Positions 17,324 through 25,435 of a stretch of 64,000 nt of DNA are shown here, in pieces. Source of the stretch: VGJW01 sp035285595 (GTDB lineage Bacteria; Cyanobacteriota; Sericytochromatia; S15B-MN24; VGJW01); the NCBI GenBank assembly GCA_035285595.1, contig JAYKGV010000018.1, positions 1-64,000 on the forward strand, given 5' to 3'. A program made the translations under genes and the position numbers. Within the stretch, counting starts at the first letter, position 1. Every line of letters starts with the position of its first letter. The notes below the pieces were generated by a model. The model was not told the origin of the DNA, ran no database searches, and was given only the letters and a program-made list of their open reading frames with translations.

Positions 17324-17588
17324 TATCGGCCACGAGTCGGTTCATGTAATCGAAGGTCGACTCAAGCTTCTCCAAGCCCGCCGCAATGGCATCAGGTGCG
17401 CAGGCGAGGCCACACGCCTTGTGGGACGCCGACCACAATCCACAGTTGTGCTCGACGCAGCCGGCCTGCTGGGCTGCGGTGCTCATCACGGGACAGAGTT
17501 TGCGCGGCCGCGGTGGAGGCTGCGACCCGCCGGGCAACCCGCCGGGCTGGACTCCACCGGGTTGCTGGGGCTGGGGGGAACCGGCCAT
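17307..17588 (-). CDS. Small cysteine-rich protein
   Basis: 93 residues from an ATG with a near-perfect SD (GGAGGTG, six bases away). The first 30 residues are Pro/Gly/Gln-rich and flexible. The rest has the spacing KLCPVMS...GCVEHNCGLW...ACGLAC, five cysteines. Small proteins of many bacteria have a similar CPfM...C..C..W...C arrangement and may bind metal or Fe-S, but the family has no known role that I can name. It ends in a helical segment (DIKAKI). The strong RBS and ordered cysteines support a real gene despite its size. Confidence 0.75.
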   Translation of the reverse strand: MAGSPQPQQPGGVQPGGLPGGSQPPPRPRKLCPVMSTAAQQAGCVEHNCGLWSASHKACGLACAPDAIAAGLEKLESTFDYMNRLVADIKAKI

Positions 17589-17631
17589 CGGACACCTCCG
17601 CAATGCGGTCCGCCGCGTGATGCACGTCAGC

Positions 17632-17658
17632 TTGGGCGCGGGGACAGGGAGGTATGAT
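17632..17658 (+). promoter_or_regulatory. Candidate promoter for MshEN-propeller gene
   Basis: TTGGGC at 17632-17637 and TATGAT at 17653-17658 (5 of 6 to consensus), spaced 15 bases. It would give a 5' leader of about 55 bases before the GTG at 17721. The spacing is short, so this is tentative. Confidence 0.4.
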
Positions 17659-17720
17659 AGGAAGGCCCGGGCCTTTCGTCAAAGAGGGCCCACCTGCCTT
17701 GACTTCGTGGTGCTCAGGCC

Positions 17721-20700
17721 GTGTCGACTTCCCCTACCGACGAATCCTCGCTGGGCGATCTGCTCGTCCGCTCACGGCTGATCACGCCCTCACAGCTGGC
17801 CGAGGCCCAACGCAGAATCCAGCAGGAGACCGTCGCCAAGCCTATCCCGCTGTCGCCTGCGATCGTGCCGGATGACCAGGCGATGACCGTGCCGTTCAAG
17901 GACCCGCGCCGCGGGACGGTCATGGCCTCGGTGAAGCTGGGAGAACCTGCGGACATCACGGACTGGCCGCGCTGGACGGATGGCAGGATTCTGGTGATTT
18001 CGCTCGATGGCGGCAGCATCGAAGATGCGGTGGTCCCTCCCCAGGGAGTACGTCCCGGATTGTTCGTGACCCCGCAAGGTGGCTTCCTTGCCCTCGCAGG
18101 CCTTCCTCAGCGCGCAACCTCGCCGGCAGTCCTCCACTTGCCCAGCCCGTTTCATCCCCAGGCGCCCGCAGCACAGGGCCCCATCGATCTGGCGACCTCG
18201 CCGGGGGGCGAATTCCTGCTCGCGGCCAATCGAGGGAGCGGCAGCGTCCACATCGTGGCCGCCGCCTCTGGAACTCAGGTCTCCGCCGTCTCCATCAGGC
18301 CTGCGGGGAATCGGCGTGGCATCGGCATGGCTGTTCTGGGAAGGCAGGCTTGGGTCACGGACGCCCATAGCCCTCGCCTCGGCATCGTGGACCTTACCAC
18401 GGGCAAGGTTCGCTTCCAGAGCTTCCCGACGGGGCCGCTGGGTCCCCTCGGCCTGAGCCCGGACGGACAACTGCTCCACGTGCTTTTCTACCGAACCGGG
18501 GACGATCTCGGCCTGCTCACGGTCTCCACCACGGACCTCCGTGTCCGGCATCTGCTCAATCTCCCCGGAAAGAGATCGTCGATGGCACCGCTGGAGCCCC
18601 TGCGTATCTCGCCCGATGGCCAGCGGCTCAACGTGGTGGTGCAGGAGGGGACGCAACCCGACCGCCACCGGCTTTTGACCGTCGACCTGGCCAGACGAAA
18701 GCTGGAGAAGGATGTTCCCTTGGAGCGACTGCCGCTGACCTTGGCTCATCCCCCCGTACGAGAGTGGCTTCCCAGCACGCCGTCGCTGGCAGAAACCTTG
18801 ATCACGATCGGTGCCATCACCAGAAACGAGCTGCTTCGACTGAAGGATGCGGACCCTGATGCCGGTCCGCTGGATGACCCACGGGTCGATCCCCTCGTGG
18901 TCGCCCAGCTTCCCGAGCGCATGGTGCGGTCTCTCGGGATGGTCCCCTTGTTCCGTGAAGACGGCAAGTTGGTCGTGGCCATGATCGACCCTCGCGATCC
19001 CACAGGCTTGCAGCTGGCCAGCCAGCTGGCCGGAGGTGCGGAGCCTGCGCCGGTGGGCGTCACCGAAGACCAGATAGCCGGGTTCTTGACCCATCGCTAT
19101 CCCCAACTGCTTGAACAGGCCGCAGCGCTCCGAGCCGGACAAACAACCGCCGAGCCAGCGGAACCGCGCGAGTCCACCCCCGAGCCTGCTGCCGAATCCG
19201 AGGCCCTCACCGACGCCGCTCCCGTCTCGCCACCGACCTGGGGCACAGTCGGGCAGGAAGAGAGCCTTGTGGCGCAGACGCCCCTCCTCGGTGCCGTCTC
19301 GACCGAAACCTGGGTCGGGCTTGAAAGTGGGGAAGTCCTTCTGGCAGACCCGCCCAGACGTCGGGTGGTACGGCTGGATGCTTCCGGCCGAGAGATCTGG
19401 ATGCATCGGTTGCCCATGCCGGCCCTGGCTCGGGAAGTGCCCGGGGGAAATGTCCTGCTGGTCGACATGGAGTTGGGCCGGGTCATCGAATTCGATCGGC
19501 GAAATCAGACGGAAGCGTGGGGCTATGGCGGGGGCGACGCCGAGCGCCTTCGGCAGCCACGCCATGCGTCGCGACTCGCCGACGGCCATACGCTGATTGT
19601 CGATACGGGCCAGCACCGCATCCTCGAGGTCACCCCCGACCGCAAGGTCGTCTGGGCGTACGGCGAAACGGGAAAGGCAGGCGTCGCCCGGGGACTGTTG
19701 TTCAAACCCATGGCGGCCCTGCGGCGCGAGGATGGCGTGACGGTCATTCTCGACACGGGCAACCACAGAATCCTGGGTGTTGACCGCAGCGGGACCGTCC
19801 TTTGGCAATACGGCAACGCCTCGAATCGCCTCGGCGGCGGACAGGGCAGTGGTGCTGGATTGCTCAACGATCCTCAGGGCATGTCCCTGTTGCCCGACGG
19901 CTCTTTGCTGGTCTGCGACACGGGTAATCAGCGCGTGATCGAACTTGATGCGAACCGCCAGATACGCTGGGCTCATCGCATCCCCCCGGTCCGGGGTGGC
20001 GCCGTAGCCCGTGATCCTTATGCAGCGGCCCGAGATGCAGGGAACAGAACGTGGATTGCCGGCCGCAGCGGGGTGATGTGCGTCGAGAGCGACGGACGTC
20101 TGGCCCACGAATTTACGTTGGGGGCTCCCTCACCTACGGTCGAGCTTCCCGCCTCCCCCGGGGGGCCGCCTACCGCGGCACAGGCGGAGGTCCCGGTACC
20201 CGAAGGACGGGAGAGCCCTTTGCCGGTCAACATGCCGGAGACCTTGCTGTTTGCCGATCGCCAGCGGCATCGGATTCTCGAGGTCGATCGCAAAATGCAA
20301 GTCGTGTGGCAATATACGGGGCTGTCGGGAGGGGAGCGCCAACGGCTGGCGCAGCCCAGATTCGGATGGAGAACTCCGCAGGGCGGTACGCTCGTGGCCG
20401 ATACCGGCCATCACCGCATTCTCGAGATTCGGGACAATGCCATTGTCTGGCAGTTCGGCAAGCTGGGCGAGCGAGGCAGTGGGCCTAAGCAGCTCGATGA
20501 GCCGGCCAGCGTGGAGCGTACCCCACAAGGCACCTTTCTGGTCGCGGACATGGGCAATCGCAGGGTCCTCGAAGTGAACGTGGGACAGGAAATCATCTGG
20601 CGCAAGGACAATCTGATGGCCCCGAGCCACGCGACCCGCCTTCCCGGAGGACATGTTCTGGTCACGGATTGGGGCGGGCATGTCGTTTACGAATTCGACG

Positions 20701-21050
20701 CCCAGGGCCGAACAGTCTGGGCATTCGGGCAGCCGGGCAACGCCGGCCAAGCCCACGGGCAGCTCTTTCATCCCGAGCATGCCACCCGGCTTACGAATGG
20801 CCACACGCTCATTGCCGACACCCAAAACCATCGGGTCCTGGAGATCGACCCTACAGGCAAGCGCGTCTGGCAGTATGGTGGCGAAGCCGCATATTATGGC
20901 CGCAAGGGTCGATTCCAGATGCAGATGTTGACTCCCGTCCTGGCCTTTCGCCTCGAATCCGGACGGACCATGGTGCATCACGCAGGTGCCAACCATCTGG
21001 TCGAAGTCGACCCGCAACACAATCTGACCTGGCACTTCCAGCTGGTCTGA
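17721..21050 (+). CDS. MshEN-domain / beta-propeller fusion protein
   Basis: 1109 residues from GTG. Residues 10-30 (LGDLLVRSRLITPSQLAEAQ) match the start of PilB/MshE N-terminal domains. A propeller-like part follows (about 60-335), with LRISPDGQRLNVVV-type blades. A second MshEN-like unit (about 350-460) reads LVVAQLPERMVRSLGMVPLF, then KLVVAMIDPRDP, as in type II/IV secretion ATPases. After a Pro/Glu/Ala linker come many NHL-type blades (about 510-1109): ILVADTGHHRILEI-like repeats with VWQYG endings. There is no signal peptide, Walker A or ATPase domain. MshEN domains of ATPases bind c-di-GMP, so a cytoplasmic c-di-GMP-responsive scaffold is a reasonable guess. Confidence 0.85.
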   Translation: MSTSPTDESSLGDLLVRSRLITPSQLAEAQRRIQQETVAKPIPLSPAIVPDDQAMTVPFKDPRRGTVMASVKLGEPADITDWPRWTDGRILVISLDGGSIEDAVVPPQGVRPGLFVTPQGGFLALAGLPQRATSPAVLHLPSPFHPQAPAAQGPIDLATSPGGEFLLAANRGSGSVHIVAAASGTQVSAVSIRPAGNRRGIGMAVLGRQAWVTDAHSPRLGIVDLTTGKVRFQSFPTGPLGPLGLSPDGQLLHVLFYRTGDDLGLLTVSTTDLRVRHLLNLPGKRSSMAPLEPLRISPDGQRLNVVVQEGTQPDRHRLLTVDLARRKLEKDVPLERLPLTLAHPPVREWLPSTPSLAETLITIGAITRNELLRLKDADPDAGPLDDPRVDPLVVAQLPERMVRSLGMVPLFREDGKLVVAMIDPRDPTGLQLASQLAGGAEPAPVGVTEDQIAGFLTHRYPQLLEQAAALRAGQTTAEPAEPRESTPEPAAESEALTDAAPVSPPTWGTVGQEESLVAQTPLLGAVSTETWVGLESGEVLLADPPRRRVVRLDASGREIWMHRLPMPALAREVPGGNVLLVDMELGRVIEFDRRNQTEAWGYGGGDAERLRQPRHASRLADGHTLIVDTGQHRILEVTPDRKVVWAYGETGKAGVARGLLFKPMAALRREDGVTVILDTGNHRILGVDRSGTVLWQYGNASNRLGGGQGSGAGLLNDPQGMSLLPDGSLLVCDTGNQRVIELDANRQIRWAHRIPPVRGGAVARDPYAAARDAGNRTWIAGRSGVMCVESDGRLAHEFTLGAPSPTVELPASPGGPPTAAQAEVPVPEGRESPLPVNMPETLLFADRQRHRILEVDRKMQVVWQYTGLSGGERQRLAQPRFGWRTPQGGTLVADTGHHRILEIRDNAIVWQFGKLGERGSGPKQLDEPASVERTPQGTFLVADMGNRRVLEVNVGQEIIWRKDNLMAPSHATRLPGGHVLVTDWGGHVVYEFDAQGRTVWAFGQPGNAGQAHGQLFHPEHATRLTNGHTLIADTQNHRVLEIDPTGKRVWQYGGEAAYYGRKGRFQMQMLTPVLAFRLESGRTMVHHAGANHLVEVDPQHNLTWHFQLV

Positions 21051-21072
21051 GTCATAGTCCCAGCGCCCGAAG

Positions 21073-21096
21073 GTTCAGAGCCTCACGAGGCTGAAC
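21073..21096. terminator. Possible hairpin between convergent genes
   Basis: GTTCAG at 21073-21078 pairs with CTGAAC at 21091-21096, with a CCTC/GAGG inner pair. It overlaps the stop of the YaeQ-like gene and follows the stop of the MshEN fusion. Modest stem, no U-tract. Confidence 0.35.
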
Positions 21097-21569
21097 GCAT
21101 CCTCCGGAATATGGAGATCCTCAGGGTCGAACCACTCCGCAAGCGGTGCCTTGAAATTGACGACCTCGAGATGGTCATGGGCATACCGATAGTGAACATG
21201 CTTGCGGAGCCGAGCCAGGAAGGCCTCCGGGTCCTCCTCCGAAACCACGAGCTGGATGCGCGCTCGGGGCAGGTGCCGACACGCATGCAGGACAGCGGCC
21301 TCATCGATCGGGGCAACCTTGACCCAGAGCGTAGGGGCGCCGGTGGCATCCACCGCCGCAAGATCGGCCCGCAGCCGTGGCTCGAGCGGAGGTTCCCACT
21401 GGAGTGGGCGCGGATCACGCATGTGAAGGACCCAGGCGAGAGCCTTCAGGCAAACTCTCTCCCAGCTTTCACCGCGAGCCCGGTAAAGAGACAACCGCTC
21501 ACGACGGCCGATCCGGAAGTGGACCCGACCTTCGACCGGGGGTTCCAGGCTCGTGCGCATGGGCCCCAT
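21075..21569 (-). CDS. YaeQ-like protein (PD-(D/E)XK-type fold)
   Basis: 164 residues (an ATG at 21560 is an alternative). The order of segments recalls YaeQ: an early SWERVCLKALAWVLHMR helix, then LQWEPPLEPRLRADL, DATGAPTLWVKVAPIDE and RIQLVV strands. In YaeQ these hold the acidic residues of a degenerate restriction-endonuclease fold: the Glu/Pro strand, the D..G.P.LW.K strand and the following helix. The cellular role of YaeQ is not well established. The match is by eye and distant, so treat the family as probable, not certain. Confidence 0.55.
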   Translation of the reverse strand: MGPMRTSLEPPVEGRVHFRIGRRERLSLYRARGESWERVCLKALAWVLHMRDPRPLQWEPPLEPRLRADLAAVDATGAPTLWVKVAPIDEAAVLHACRHLPRARIQLVVSEEDPEAFLARLRKHVHYRYAHDHLEVVNFKAPLAEWFDPEDLHIPEDAFSLVRL

Positions 21570-21583
21570 GCTAGCATGGCCTC

Positions 21584-22030
21584 ATGGCAGCACTTCGTCC
21601 GATTGTGCGTATCTTGTCGGCCTCTCTCGTGGCAGGTTGCGAAGCCGGTGCGACCCTCGCCGGACTCGGGCAGCCCACCCTGGTCGGTTCCATCTCGGGC
21701 AGTTCGGTTACTGGACTTATGGTCGGCGTCCTGCAGGACATCCCCTTTCCCGAGGATCTGCCCAAGGCGGCCGTCGTGCCTGTAGCAGCCGATGGCTCGT
21801 TCCGCTATGCCATTCCGGCCGGCGCCAGCAGCTTGACTGCGTTCGCTTTCAGAGACGCGAACGGCAACGGCCGCTATGACGCAGGGGAGCCCAACTCGTA
21901 CGCAGGCTGCACGGCATGTTCTTATTTGCAAGTGGTGCGGGTCGGCGACTCGTGGACGGTGCAGGCTGTCGGGAGCGGATCCACTGTGGCGCAGGGCTTG
22001 GCCAGCGCCAAGATGACCTTCACAGGCTAG
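21584..22030 (+). CDS. Small lipoprotein with Ca-binding-type loop
   Basis: 148 residues. Signal peptide with lipobox SLVAGC. The body is a small beta-rich domain: SISGSSVTGLMVGVLQD opens it, as in carboxypeptidase-regulatory or transthyretin-like folds, and DANGNGRYDAGEP is the D.NGNG..D.GEP loop common in secreted Ca-binding beta-sandwiches. CTAC supplies two cysteines that might form a disulfide. The start lies only 14 bases from the divergent YaeQ-like start, so its promoter must overlap that gene. Function unknown. Confidence 0.75.
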   Translation: MAALRPIVRILSASLVAGCEAGATLAGLGQPTLVGSISGSSVTGLMVGVLQDIPFPEDLPKAAVVPVAADGSFRYAIPAGASSLTAFAFRDANGNGRYDAGEPNSYAGCTACSYLQVVRVGDSWTVQAVGSGSTVAQGLASAKMTFTG

Positions 22031-22058
22031 GTAGCCAGGGTTTCGCCCCCCCCCGCCT

Positions 22059-23546
22059 TCAGCGTCCCTCGCGCGCAGACAAGGTGCCTTCGGCCACATC
22101 CACCATTCGCTGCACGACGTCCTCGGTCACGTACTCATTGATGGCGGGAGTGTCGTCTGCCAAAAGATAGCCTTGATGCATCCCTTGACGCCGTTTGAAG
22201 TCGATCACCGCCCGAGAGGTCGCTTCATCCCACTGCCCGGTGGGCCTGACGTCGTAACCGATTCCGGACAGTACCCACTGCAGATTCCTGACCTTGTCCG
22301 GCGAGCCCACATCCGGGCCAATTGCGGTCTCCGCATAGCTCGAAACCTCATCCATAAAGGCCTTGATGTTGGTGGGGTCATCGGCCAAGCCATGCTTACG
22401 AGCCAGATCATGGCCATCTTCAGGTGTGGCGAGAGCGTCTCGCACGGAACCGATGCGTCCGAGCGCATCCAACGCAAGGCCCGCAGCGGGTGAAATCGGA
22501 AACAGCACGATAGGGTTTGCCAAGGCGAATCGCGCAGCCGTCTGGGCGAACCGCTCCCACGTCGGCGCTTTGGACGCGACCTGGGCTGCGTCGGCGAGGA
22601 GGTTGCCCGCCCCTGCGCCGCCTGCGACCAAGCGCCCCGCATCATCCAGCACGGATACAGACTTCTTGCCCTGCAGCACCGCCCCGAGAAGGCTGGAATC
22701 CAGCACCTGGCCCGCCTGCAGCGATCTTGCGACGGCTTGGACCCGAGTGGCCTGTTCGGCTGCCTCGGACCCTGCGGCCGCCGCGAGCCCGGCTCCGCCC
22801 AGAAGGCGTCCCGAGGTCACCAAGCTCTTGCTGCGAGCCAGCAAATCGGCAGAAGACATCAGCTGGCCAGCCACCCGAATGGAGAAGGGGCGTTCCAGCA
22901 GGGCGGCATAGTGGCCGAACCGCGACAGATTTCCGACCTTGGCCGCGTGGGCCCCCCTGCCGAAGGCGCCGGCCATGCGGGTGAGCTGGGTCGCCTCCGC
23001 GACATGTCCCATACGTGCGAGCTGCTGGGCGCGTGAGGCCAGCTGTCCGGCCTCGCCCGACCACTTGGCCGCAAGATAGCCTGCCTTGGCGGCTTCCCCG
23101 ACCGTTGCACCGGCCTTGGCCGCGCCAACGGCACCCCTGCCGAAATTGGCCGCGGACTTCACTCCCTGCACCACTTCGGCAGGACCGAGGAACAGCGAAC
23201 CAATCTCGACGATACCCCGCCCGATGGCCTTGCCGGGTCGGCCTTCCTTGAGGGCAAGCTTGTAAGGTTCAACCAGCGCGGCCCCCAAGGTTCGCAGTCC
23301 CTCACCAGGATTGCGAACCATCATCGCAGCCAACGAGCCCATACCTTTGGCCGTCTGGATGGGGTGCGTCACCACTTGCCAGAGGCCCTTGGCCATATCG
23401 ACGACGGCCTCTCCTCCACCCACGAAGACATCGCGCACGAAGGCGCCTGTCCCCTTGAGCGGGTCGGTCTGCCCCATGGGACGGGTCACGGGTCCCGACA
23501 ACGGCCGGGTCCCGGTGGAACGCCCGATAGACATACCATCACGCAT
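22059..23546 (-). CDS. Pre-toxin-like protein with C-terminal peptidoglycan-binding domain
   Basis: 495 residues from an ATG with AGGAG nine bases upstream. The N-terminal stretch (about 35-130: FVGGGEAVVDMAKGLWQVVTHP) resembles the hydrophobic pre-toxin regions of polymorphic toxins. The middle is long, Ala/Gly-rich and helical. Residues about 415-455 (VRNLQWVLSGIGYDV ... WDEATSRAVIDFKRRQGM) match a PG_binding_1 unit, which normally docks a protein on cell wall. No catalytic toxin domain is seen and no immunity-like partner is adjacent. Could be a secreted structural or tape-measure-like protein. No signal peptide. Confidence 0.65.
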   Translation of the reverse strand: MRDGMSIGRSTGTRPLSGPVTRPMGQTDPLKGTGAFVRDVFVGGGEAVVDMAKGLWQVVTHPIQTAKGMGSLAAMMVRNPGEGLRTLGAALVEPYKLALKEGRPGKAIGRGIVEIGSLFLGPAEVVQGVKSAANFGRGAVGAAKAGATVGEAAKAGYLAAKWSGEAGQLASRAQQLARMGHVAEATQLTRMAGAFGRGAHAAKVGNLSRFGHYAALLERPFSIRVAGQLMSSADLLARSKSLVTSGRLLGGAGLAAAAGSEAAEQATRVQAVARSLQAGQVLDSSLLGAVLQGKKSVSVLDDAGRLVAGGAGAGNLLADAAQVASKAPTWERFAQTAARFALANPIVLFPISPAAGLALDALGRIGSVRDALATPEDGHDLARKHGLADDPTNIKAFMDEVSSYAETAIGPDVGSPDKVRNLQWVLSGIGYDVRPTGQWDEATSRAVIDFKRRQGMHQGYLLADDTPAINEYVTEDVVQRMVDVAEGTLSAREGR

Positions 23547-23631
23547 GGCGAGATGCTCCTGCCTTACTTTCGCAGGTTGCCGTCATGCACAGACCCGTCT
23601 TAATGAAAAACTAAAGGAAGGGAAATGCCGA

Positions 23632-25098
23632 TCAGCTTCCCTGATGCCGGGCGGCCTCGTGGACAAGAGGATGAACGGCCAACAGGGCCGACACGAGCGT
23701 CACGGGATCATGTGCGTGCAGGAGGTGGCGCGCCAGAGCGTGATGTGCCTCAGCGGCACCTCCGGCATAGGCCACGAGATCTTCCGCCGCCACCTTGAGG
23801 CCTCTTTGACGCCCCCGTGAGCGCTCCTCCCGCGGCCCGACCATATCCCGAGACCTCACGGCCAACTCACGACGGCCCGCCTGGCGAGCGGGAAGCCCAT
23901 GTTCCTCGGGAACCGAGGACCTTGAGGGCTGGGCAGGCGCGGGATTGACCGACGCCTCTGGCTTGGCCGCCTGACGCTTTGCCCCCTTGGGGCGACGCGC
24001 AGCCAACGCCTCCTCGATGCGGGTGAAGTTACGCTCCTCACCGGGAGTGACCATCGTGATGGCGACGCCGCTCCGTCCGGCACGACCGGTACGACCGCAG
24101 CGATGGAAATAGACCTCGGGGTTGTTGGGGACCGAATAATTGACCACATGACTGATCCCCGCGATGTCCAGGCCCCTTGCCGCCACCTCGGTCGCCACCA
24201 ATAACTTGAAGGCATCCGCCTTGTACCGATCCATGACCCGAAGACGGTCTTGCTGGCTCATGTCACCGTGGATGCACTCGGCAGAAAAACCCTGGGCACG
24301 AAGTTTTCGGGTAAGCCAAGGGGTTTCGGTCTTGGTGTTGCAAAAAATGATGCCCTGAGTGACGTGCTCGCCCTTGAGCAGACGAGCGAGCGCCTCAAAT
24401 TTTTTATCCTGGCCTACGCGAACGACCCGATGCTCGATCGTGGTCGGCGTCTGTTCTTCGGGTTGGGCCTGCAGTCGCTTGGGATCCTTGAGCGTCCGCT
24501 TCGCGATCTTGAGGATTTCAGGCGGGAAGGTTGCAGAGAAGAAGAGCGTCTGCTGGCGACTTCTGGCCGCTTCGAGGATGAACTCCAAATCGACCTTGAA
24601 GCCCATGTCGAGCATTTCGTCCGCCTCATCCAGCACCACCGACCGCACATGGTCCAGACGGAGCATGCCGCGCTCAAGCAAGTCACGCAGCCGTCCGGGC
24701 GTGCCGACCAGCACCGTGGCCCACTGGGCGGTGACGACGTGCTCCTTGATGGGAATTCCGCCGAAGACCGCACCGATGACGACCCCGAGAGTGGCTCCGA
24801 CGCGTTCGAGTTCGGTGGCCACCTGTAGAGCCAGCTCGCGGGTGGGCACCACCACCAGGACTTGGCAGTCGGGTCTGTGCAAGTCGATGCGATTGAGCAA
24901 GGGAAGCCCGAAGGCCAAAGTCTTCCCGGAGCCGGTTTTGGCCTGTACCAGCAAGTCCCCGCCCTCTTGAACCGCTGGTATCGCCAAGGCCTGCACGGGC
25001 GTGGCCGTGGAATAGCCCATCTCGGCAAGGCCCTCGAGAAGTTCGCGCCGGAGCTGAAAAGACCTGAATTCGGGACGGTCGGCAGGACTATTGGGCAT
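23632..25098 (-). CDS. DEAD-box RNA helicase
   Basis: 488 residues. All core motifs are readable: Q-motif region ATPVQALAIP, Walker A AKTGSGKT, PTRELA, TPGRL, DEAD in VLDEADEMLD, SAT in FFSATFP, ARGLDIAGISHVVNY and HRCGRTGRAG. The C-terminal tail (about 375-488) is first basic (RRPKGAKRQAAKPEA), then becomes Ala/His-rich; it is unlike RhlE or CsdA tails and may help bind RNA. Acts in ribosome assembly or RNA decay. Divergent from the selenoprotein gene with 52 bases between. Confidence 0.95.
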   Translation of the reverse strand: MPNSPADRPEFRSFQLRRELLEGLAEMGYSTATPVQALAIPAVQEGGDLLVQAKTGSGKTLAFGLPLLNRIDLHRPDCQVLVVVPTRELALQVATELERVGATLGVVIGAVFGGIPIKEHVVTAQWATVLVGTPGRLRDLLERGMLRLDHVRSVVLDEADEMLDMGFKVDLEFILEAARSRQQTLFFSATFPPEILKIAKRTLKDPKRLQAQPEEQTPTTIEHRVVRVGQDKKFEALARLLKGEHVTQGIIFCNTKTETPWLTRKLRAQGFSAECIHGDMSQQDRLRVMDRYKADAFKLLVATEVAARGLDIAGISHVVNYSVPNNPEVYFHRCGRTGRAGRSGVAITMVTPGEERNFTRIEEALAARRPKGAKRQAAKPEASVNPAPAQPSRSSVPEEHGLPARQAGRRELAVRSRDMVGPREERSRGRQRGLKVAAEDLVAYAGGAAEAHHALARHLLHAHDPVTLVSALLAVHPLVHEAARHQGS

Positions 25099-25114
25099 GA
25101 CCTACTTTATCACC

Positions 25115-25143
25115 TTGCGCCCCGGGGCGGTTGGCCCTATAGT
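25115..25143 (+). promoter_or_regulatory. Promoter of SelW-like gene (leaderless arrangement)
   Basis: TTGCGC at 25115-25120 and TATAGT at 25138-25143 (5 of 6 to TATAAT) with exactly 17 bases between. Transcription would start around 25150, at or one base before the ATG at 25151. No SD is present, so a leaderless mRNA is expected. Confidence 0.65.
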
Positions 25144-25150
25144 TCGACCC

Positions 25151-25369
25151 ATGGATATCAGAATCACCTACTGCACGATGTGAGATTACCTGCCTGAGGC
25201 CACCAGGTTGGCGGCCCTTATTGAGCAGGAACTTCCATTCAAGGTTACCCTTGTGCCCGGCAGCCGGGGAATCTTTGACGTACACGCCGATGGACGGCTG
25301 GTGTACTCGAAGTTTGAGACGGATCGTTTTCCCGACGGTCCGGAGGTCCTTGCGGCCCTCAAGGGCTGA
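25151..25369 (+). CDS. SelW/Rdx-family selenoprotein (in-frame TGA read as Sec)
   Basis: 72 residues with the TGA at 25181-25183 (residue 11) read as selenocysteine. The product opens MDIRITYCTM-U-DYLPEA, giving the CxxU redox motif (C8, U11) right after the first strand, where Rdx/SelW proteins have CxxU or CxxC. Similarity continues past the TGA in the same frame: VTLVPGSRGIFDV, DGRLVYSKFETDRFP and the closing EVLAAL all match the family, so the TGA is not the real end. Thioredoxin-like thiol oxidoreductase, cytoplasmic. It needs selA, selB, selC and selD, none of which are in the window. Alternatives: a sequencing error from TGC, or a decaying gene; the intact downstream frame and regulatory signals argue against decay. 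Confidence 0.82.
25189..25211 (+). promoter_or_regulatory. SECIS-like hairpin after the Sec codon
   Basis: CCTGCCTG at 25189-25196 pairs imperfectly with CAGGTTGG at 25204-25211 (four inner pairs, a G-U, a mismatch, two outer pairs). The seven-base loop starts A-G-G. The first loop G is 17 bases from the T of the TGA, close to the spacing of bacterial SECIS elements. Short and imperfect, so only a candidate. Confidence 0.5.
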
Positions 25370-25378
25370 CGCCCCCTG

Positions 25379-25423
25379 AAAGATGACCGCCCGAACGCGA
25401 CGTGTGTCCGGGCGGTCATCTTT
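25379..25423. terminator. Strong bidirectional terminator
   Basis: A perfect 15-bp stem: AAAGATGACCGCCCG at 25379-25393 pairs with 25409-25423. The plus-strand right arm ends in CATCTTT; the minus-strand right arm also ends in TTT. It separates the SelW-like gene from the end of the ahcY operon and can stop both. Confidence 0.92.
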
Positions 25424-25435
25424 CGATCTTGCGGA

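Noticed and set aside
17790..20108. Very long open frame on the minus strand under the MshEN fusion gene
   Set aside because: Antisense open frames are common in GC-rich DNA. It has no family motifs, while the plus frame has clear repeats and domains. The same applies to antisense frames at 2118-3587, 10452-12215, 25559-26755 and 40936-43020.
22059..23546. Complete toxin-immunity system
   Set aside because: No catalytic toxin domain, no nuclease or deaminase motif, and no small adjacent immunity-like gene.
25151..25183. The TGA at 25181 as a normal stop of a ten-codon leader peptide
   Set aside because: Family-like sequence continues in the same frame for 61 codons to a real stop before a terminator; a leader peptide would not show this.
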